The translations under genes were made by a program, and so were the position numbers. DNA of 64,000 bases, taken from assembly GCF_002127325.2 (NCBI RefSeq), contig NC_035449.2, positions 141,690,820 to 141,754,819 on the forward strand, in the 5' to 3' direction. The notes beneath the pieces were generated by a model that saw nothing but the letters and a program-made list of their open reading frames with translations, had not been told where the DNA came from and did no database searches. How positions within the stretch are numbered: the stretch's first letter is position 1; each line of letters starts with the position of its first letter. This DNA is from Helianthus annuus (Eukaryota > Streptophyta > Magnoliopsida > Asterales > Asteraceae). Positions 59,901 to 64,000 of this stretch are shown here, piece after piece.

Positions 59901-61707
59901 CTAACGCTAACAGTGCAGGATACCCCTTTTGTAGATACTGTTGTGCACGCATGGCCGTGATAATCCCAACCATCGTCCCACTACGATGCCCTTGAACTAA
60001 CAATGACTCTCCCTCAGGGAGAGGAATACGCACAATCTTCTCCTTGCACAGGATTTCTGCTTGGTGCTTAGACAACCAATCCATGCCTACCACTATGTCA
60101 AAACTACCGAGCGTAACGGGAAGGAGGTCAATGTCAAACACCTGACCCACGAGATCTAGTTTGCATCCAAAAAGGACATTTGAGGCTTCTATCGTCTTAC
60201 CATCTGCTAGTTCTACTACTTGTTTAACCTCTAATGGTGTTGGGGTTATCCCTAATCGTTGACTAAACTCTAGGGACACGTAACTCCAATCGGCACCCGA
60301 ATCAAATAATACAGAAGCAATACGATCATTAACAGGAAACGTACCAGTTACAACGTTGCCGTCATTCCTGGCATCCCCTGCTCCAAGCTGAAACACTCTG
60401 CCCCGAGCACCATTACCCCCGTTGTTGCCGTTGTTGTTGTTGTTTCCAGCATTGTTGTTATTCAGGCGGTTGTTGTCGTTAGCGTTCTGGTTTAACTGAG
60501 GGCAATCCCGCTTAAAGTGGCCCTCGTCACCGCACTGATAGCACCCCTTCCTGAAACCCTGGTTCTGCTGGGGCGGTTGTCCCTGTTGTCTCTGATTCTG
60601 CTGGTTTGGTTGCTGCTGGTGTTTGGGCTGTGAGGCCCTACAATCCCTGGCCTCATGGCCCGCCTTACCATACCTGTCACACTTCCGGGTACACGACCCG
60701 AAATGATGATAGCCACACTTGTTACATCGTGGCTTCTTCCCTGCATACGAACCCTGGCTGTGGCCACTTCCCTGGCCTTGATTGACAGAAGACGACTGGC
60801 TGATGTTGCGGTTGCTGTTGTCTGGCCTTTTCTGAGTCTGACCAGCACTGGATGCTTTGTCATAATCACTCCACTTCCGCTTGTTATCACTAGCGGGCGC
60901 AGTGGCAGTGGGTGTAGCAGCTTTTGTGGCAGAAATACGCCGGGGCAACAAATCGCTTTCCACCTCTTGATCCACAATCTTGTGAGTCAGACGAACGATT
61001 TGTGTCAAATCATTGAGATGGGCTGCAGTGACCAAGCTCTTCACACGCGGAGGCAACCCTTTGATGAATAACTCAATCCTCCGGGACATAGGCCGGGACA
61101 AGTTTGGGCACATGTCGGCCAGTTCATACGATCGCTTCACATACGCTTCGACTTCAGATCCAACCATCTTCAAGTCGTAGTATTCGTTTTCCAGCTTCTG
61201 GACCTCGTCCCGAGGACAGTACTCCTCCCTGATCAGTTCTTTAAAGTCTTCCCAAGTTGTGGCATTCGCTGCCTCGATGCCCAACAACTGTACTTGGGCG
61301 TTCCACCATGTTAGAGCACCATCAGCCAAGGTACCCGCAGCATATTTCACCCTGTCCCCAGCGGGACAGTTACAGATAGCAAACACAGACTCTGCTTTTT
61401 CGAACCATCTTAGGAGTCCCACAGCCCCTTCAGTCCCGGTGAAGGTCTGTGGCTTGCAGTCCATAAACATTTTGAACGTACAAACAGGCTGGTTAGGTTG
61501 AGGTTGCGCTTGTTGACCTAAATAACGGGAGGAAACACATTATAGAAATGAAAAGACGTGTACGTGGTATAAGAGTAGAGAGTACTTGGTACATTCCGTA
61601 CCAGCTTGATAGGCTGCTAAAGCCTCAGCCACGCGGGTATTGATTAGGTCAGTCAACTCAGCCTGAGTCATGTTGATGTTGCCACGTCCGTGTCCTCGTC
61701 CACTCAT
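56941..61707 (-). CDS. gag-pol: Gag-pol-chromodomain polyprotein, Tekay-like, apparently intact
   Basis: Joined from exon 1 (61707-61602, [13 protein letters not shown]) and exon 2 (61517-56941), across an 84-bp GT-AG intron (61601-61518) in phase. Counting from the second-exon Met at 61470 (1509 residues): gag core 1-175; zinc motifs at about 264-277 and 310-323 ([14 protein letters not shown]); an Asn-rich linker coded by a GTT-type microsatellite; protease DSGAD about 390; RT about 600-770 with FIDD about 727; RNase H about 860-985; integrase about 1060-1280 with Asp in MDFVTG, Asp in SDRDPRF and Glu in GQSER; GPF module; chromodomain tail ([19 protein letters not shown]) about 1430-1460. 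The first knuckle reads [14 protein letters not shown]: its second Cys is Tyr. The frame runs past a PPT-like tract and ends GDDVTPQGN. All enzymes look complete, so the copy may be autonomous (inference). Confidence 0.9.
61518..61601 (-). other. Putative 84-bp intron in gag
   Basis: The minus strand donor is CTG|GTACGG at 61601 and the acceptor ATTTAG|GTC at 61518. Without removal the frame stops within about 20 codons. With removal exon 1 (QAG) joins exon 2 ([10 protein letters not shown]) in frame. Confidence 0.7.
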
Positions 61708-62221
61708 GTTTCTATAGTTGGGAATAAACCGATTTAGAAATCGAAATGAGATAGGGGTCAAGGATCATACTGATATTTACGTACTACCAAGTTCACACAT
61801 AGTAAGGCAGAACCCTTCTCACGCTCGATAAGCCTCACTGGGACTTGCATGCACCCCACGTTATTATTAAGTGTGCACCCATAATAATAAGGCGATTTGC
61901 ATGCTTATCTCAGTGCCTCTTAGCTTGCGCTCGAAGTTTCTCCCGTTCAAATAACACAACAGATGGTATTACAGGTCTATGGTTTGCATGAGTCGAAGAG
62001 TAGCGTCACACTATCAAGTCACTATGGTGTTAAACGTTTCAGTTCATATACGTTGTGAGTGTGTGACTGCTAAGCAAGTGATGTATAGAGTGAGAGAGAA
62101 ACGAACCTTGCAATCTGGTGCTGAGCGTCATGATCGATTTTCGAAGTTGTTCGGTTATAGTCTGGTTTTACAAAACGTTTTGAAACCTAGTTCACTATAA
62201 CCAGTGGCTCTGATACCAAAC
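61708..62221 (-). other. 5' leader and primer-binding site of the young element
   Basis: The minus strand TGGTATCAGAGCC (62218-62206) lies 3 nt inside the 5' LTR. The leader to the gag ATG (61707) is about 500 nt with no ORF of note. Confidence 0.85.
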
Positions 62222-64000
62222 TGTAACACCCCCAAAATACCACCTGCGGAAACCCCGCGAGGCGTGTTACACATCAGAGTCTGAGCCACCAATCACATTG
62301 AACCAATAGTAAATACTTAAATAAAATATGTCATTAATAGCCAAGATTAAATGTCAAACACAATATCAGTTCACAAATGTTATGTAGCGGAAGCATATGA
62401 TAAGTCGTTTAGTAATTATTTCAAAATAAACTTAAAACCAATGTATCCATTATAAACGATCCAGTAGCTTCGATCCATGACCACTCCAGCACGCCCAGAT
62501 AGCAAGTCCATGTTCCAAAGTTAACGACCTACAAGCATGCAACAAGTGTGTCAGACTACGCTGGTGAGTTCAAGGTTTTGTTAACGTGTTGAGTTACCAG
62601 ATGTATGTTAATGCGATTCCATGTTGCGTTACAATGTTGCTCATGTTAGATACCCTAGGGAGTGTGCCCATGTGTATCCGGGGAGTGGTTACCCCTTGTT
62701 TGCTATGTTGCCATCGTTAGATACCCTAGGGAGTGTGCCCATGTGTATCCGGGGAGTGGTTACCCCTTGTTTGCTATGTTGCCATCGTTAGATACCCTAG
62801 GGAGTGTGCCCATATGTATCCGAGGAGTGTGCCTCTAACAACCATAGCCCTATCCAGATAATTAGTTCACGCCCGTCCTTACGGCCCGGTGTGAGGTTTC
62901 CCACCTAATAGCGCTATCAACTAATTACCCCCATTGCCCTCCAGGCAATAACCAAAACCGATTAAGTTGTTTACCCAATGTTTCCCTTCCAAATGTTTAC
63001 CAGTTGTCCCAAACCACAGGGACGCATGCTTGAGAAAATGCAATGAACTCACCTGGGATTGCTCGGCAGGTTATACCAAAGTTACTCGAACTAAGAGTTG
63101 TCAATTTCGTCCTAACAGGGTTATTATACAAATCAGGTTTTTGGTTTCGAGTTGTACACATAAACATCACATAAGTCAATGGTTATAACACATAGCATGT
63201 AACACTTTGATCAACTAATAGTAGCATGAAGTTCATATAAACATGACCCCTAACTTGTGCGACTGTGGGTGATTGGGCTGTTATGGTTGTGCAGGCCCAA
63301 TCCCCTTGTGTGATCCAGAAAGACCGAGCCCAAAAGGTAGCCGGCCAAACATAATAACAGCCCCAAAACATATCGGCCCAAGTAAAATAACACATGGTGA
63401 CTTGTGCGGTCCGAACTGGGTTGTGCGGTTGGGGTCTTTGGGCTTTAAGGCCCAACAGCTTAATAACATGTGCACGTGAAGGTGAGGCCCAACATCTTGT
63501 GCGATCAGCTGCACCTTGTGCGATCCACAAGATGTTGTGCGATCAGGCATAATCGGACATAATGTGCGACCGGTCTTGTGCGTCCGACTTGTACGAATGG
63601 ACCCTTTGTGCGATAGGAGGCCTTGTGCGACCGGGAGCCTTGTACGAGTGGCTCCCTTGTGCGATCCGAATCAGACTTGCGTGATTGTTTTAGTTACCAA
63701 ATATTATGCAAGTCAGTTACAAGTTTCCTTCATTCACGAAATTAGTTATATTGTTTCCAAGTTTACCAACTAATTAACAAATCAATCAACACCATCCTAA
63801 CAAATCTGATAACACAAAATCGATCAAACATGTGTAATTCAAATGCTTTCTCAAGAACCTTAACCGAACCATTCATGAACATCTCTTATAAACATAACGA
63901 TTTACATGAACACGTGCCACACATACAATCTGAATATAAGATTTGTGCACTTTCAAACATCGAGATAAATAAATCGATCAAAAACCTAGTAGCCGACTAA
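62222..64000 (-). repeat. 5' LTR of the young element (partial)
   Basis: Plus strand from TGTAACACCCCC, matching 54486 onwards with about eight differences in 1.78 kb (for example AAAATATG at 62323, TTTCCCACC at 62898, GCGATCC at 63661). It runs off the window before its end. Confidence 0.92.

Larger units (their letters stand above)
54486..64000 (-). mobile_element. Young Tekay-like Ty3/gypsy chromovirus (right LTR truncated by window)
   Basis: Left LTR 54486-56869, internal 56870-62221, right LTR from 62222 to beyond the window. Over the shared 1.78 kb the LTRs differ at about eight positions, so insertion was very recent. The minus strand reads 5' LTR (right), PBS, gag exon 1, 84-bp intron, gag-pol-chromodomain, polypurine tract, 3' LTR. 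No stop or frameshift is seen in the coding part. It sits inside the hAT transposase gene; the left flank is ATAGC. Confidence 0.92.

Overview
This 64 kb window is plant nuclear DNA made almost entirely of nested transposable elements. No intact host gene is visible. Shared repeat styles (Tekay-like LTRs starting TGTGACAACTCG, an Asteraceae-type SINE ending in a GATGATGATGA tail, hAT and Tourist MITEs) suggest a daisy-family (Asteraceae) genome with large LTR retrotransposons. Genus cannot be fixed from the sequence alone; sunflower- or lettuce-like is a guess.

Layout. (1) 1-7420: a tandem LTR-internal-LTR-internal-LTR array of a non-coding LTR element, with 2.2 kb LTRs, 1.2 kb internals and three copies of the primer-binding site per internal. 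(2) 8032-20812: a 12.8 kb Helitron (A|TC...CTAGT|T with a 3' hairpin). It carries a ten-exon RPA70-like gene broken by only two stop codons, tandem arrays related to one of its introns, and a captured, reverse-oriented B3-domain gene fragment. One B3 exon is split by a 3.4 kb solo LTR (TSD TTGGG). (3) 20.8-24.6 kb: two further Helitron-like 3' ends on the minus strand, a 490-bp higher-order tandem repeat and a Tourist-like MITE. (4) 24.6-40.9 kb: a nest in which a TIR transposon contains a SINE (itself holding a hAT MITE with an 8-bp TSD) and a second hAT MITE (TSD TCTACAAG). The second MITE is split by a complete 14.0 kb Tekay-like chromovirus (TSD TATGT) on the minus strand. (5) 40.9-42.9 kb: a fold-back element with a minisatellite core, a tRNA-like SINE head and small repeats. 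(6) 42874-53376: a decayed Tat-lineage Ty3/gypsy element with a dual RNase H layout and an antisense, intron-containing gene next to its 3' LTR. (7) 53375-54485: the 5' part of a hAT transposon encoding a TTF/ZMYM1-type transposase N-terminus, cut by (8) a very young Tekay-like element from 54486 to beyond the window end. Its gag-pol is open once an 84-bp gag intron is removed.

How parts work together: the only apparently complete machinery is the gag-protease-RT-RNase H-integrase-chromodomain polyprotein of the last element. The 14 kb Tekay-like copy is nearly intact but loses its chromodomain to a small deletion. The Tat copy has many lesions and about 97% LTR identity, so it is older. Nesting gives a relative order of insertion. 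All identities and ages are estimates by eye; no alignment or database search was run.
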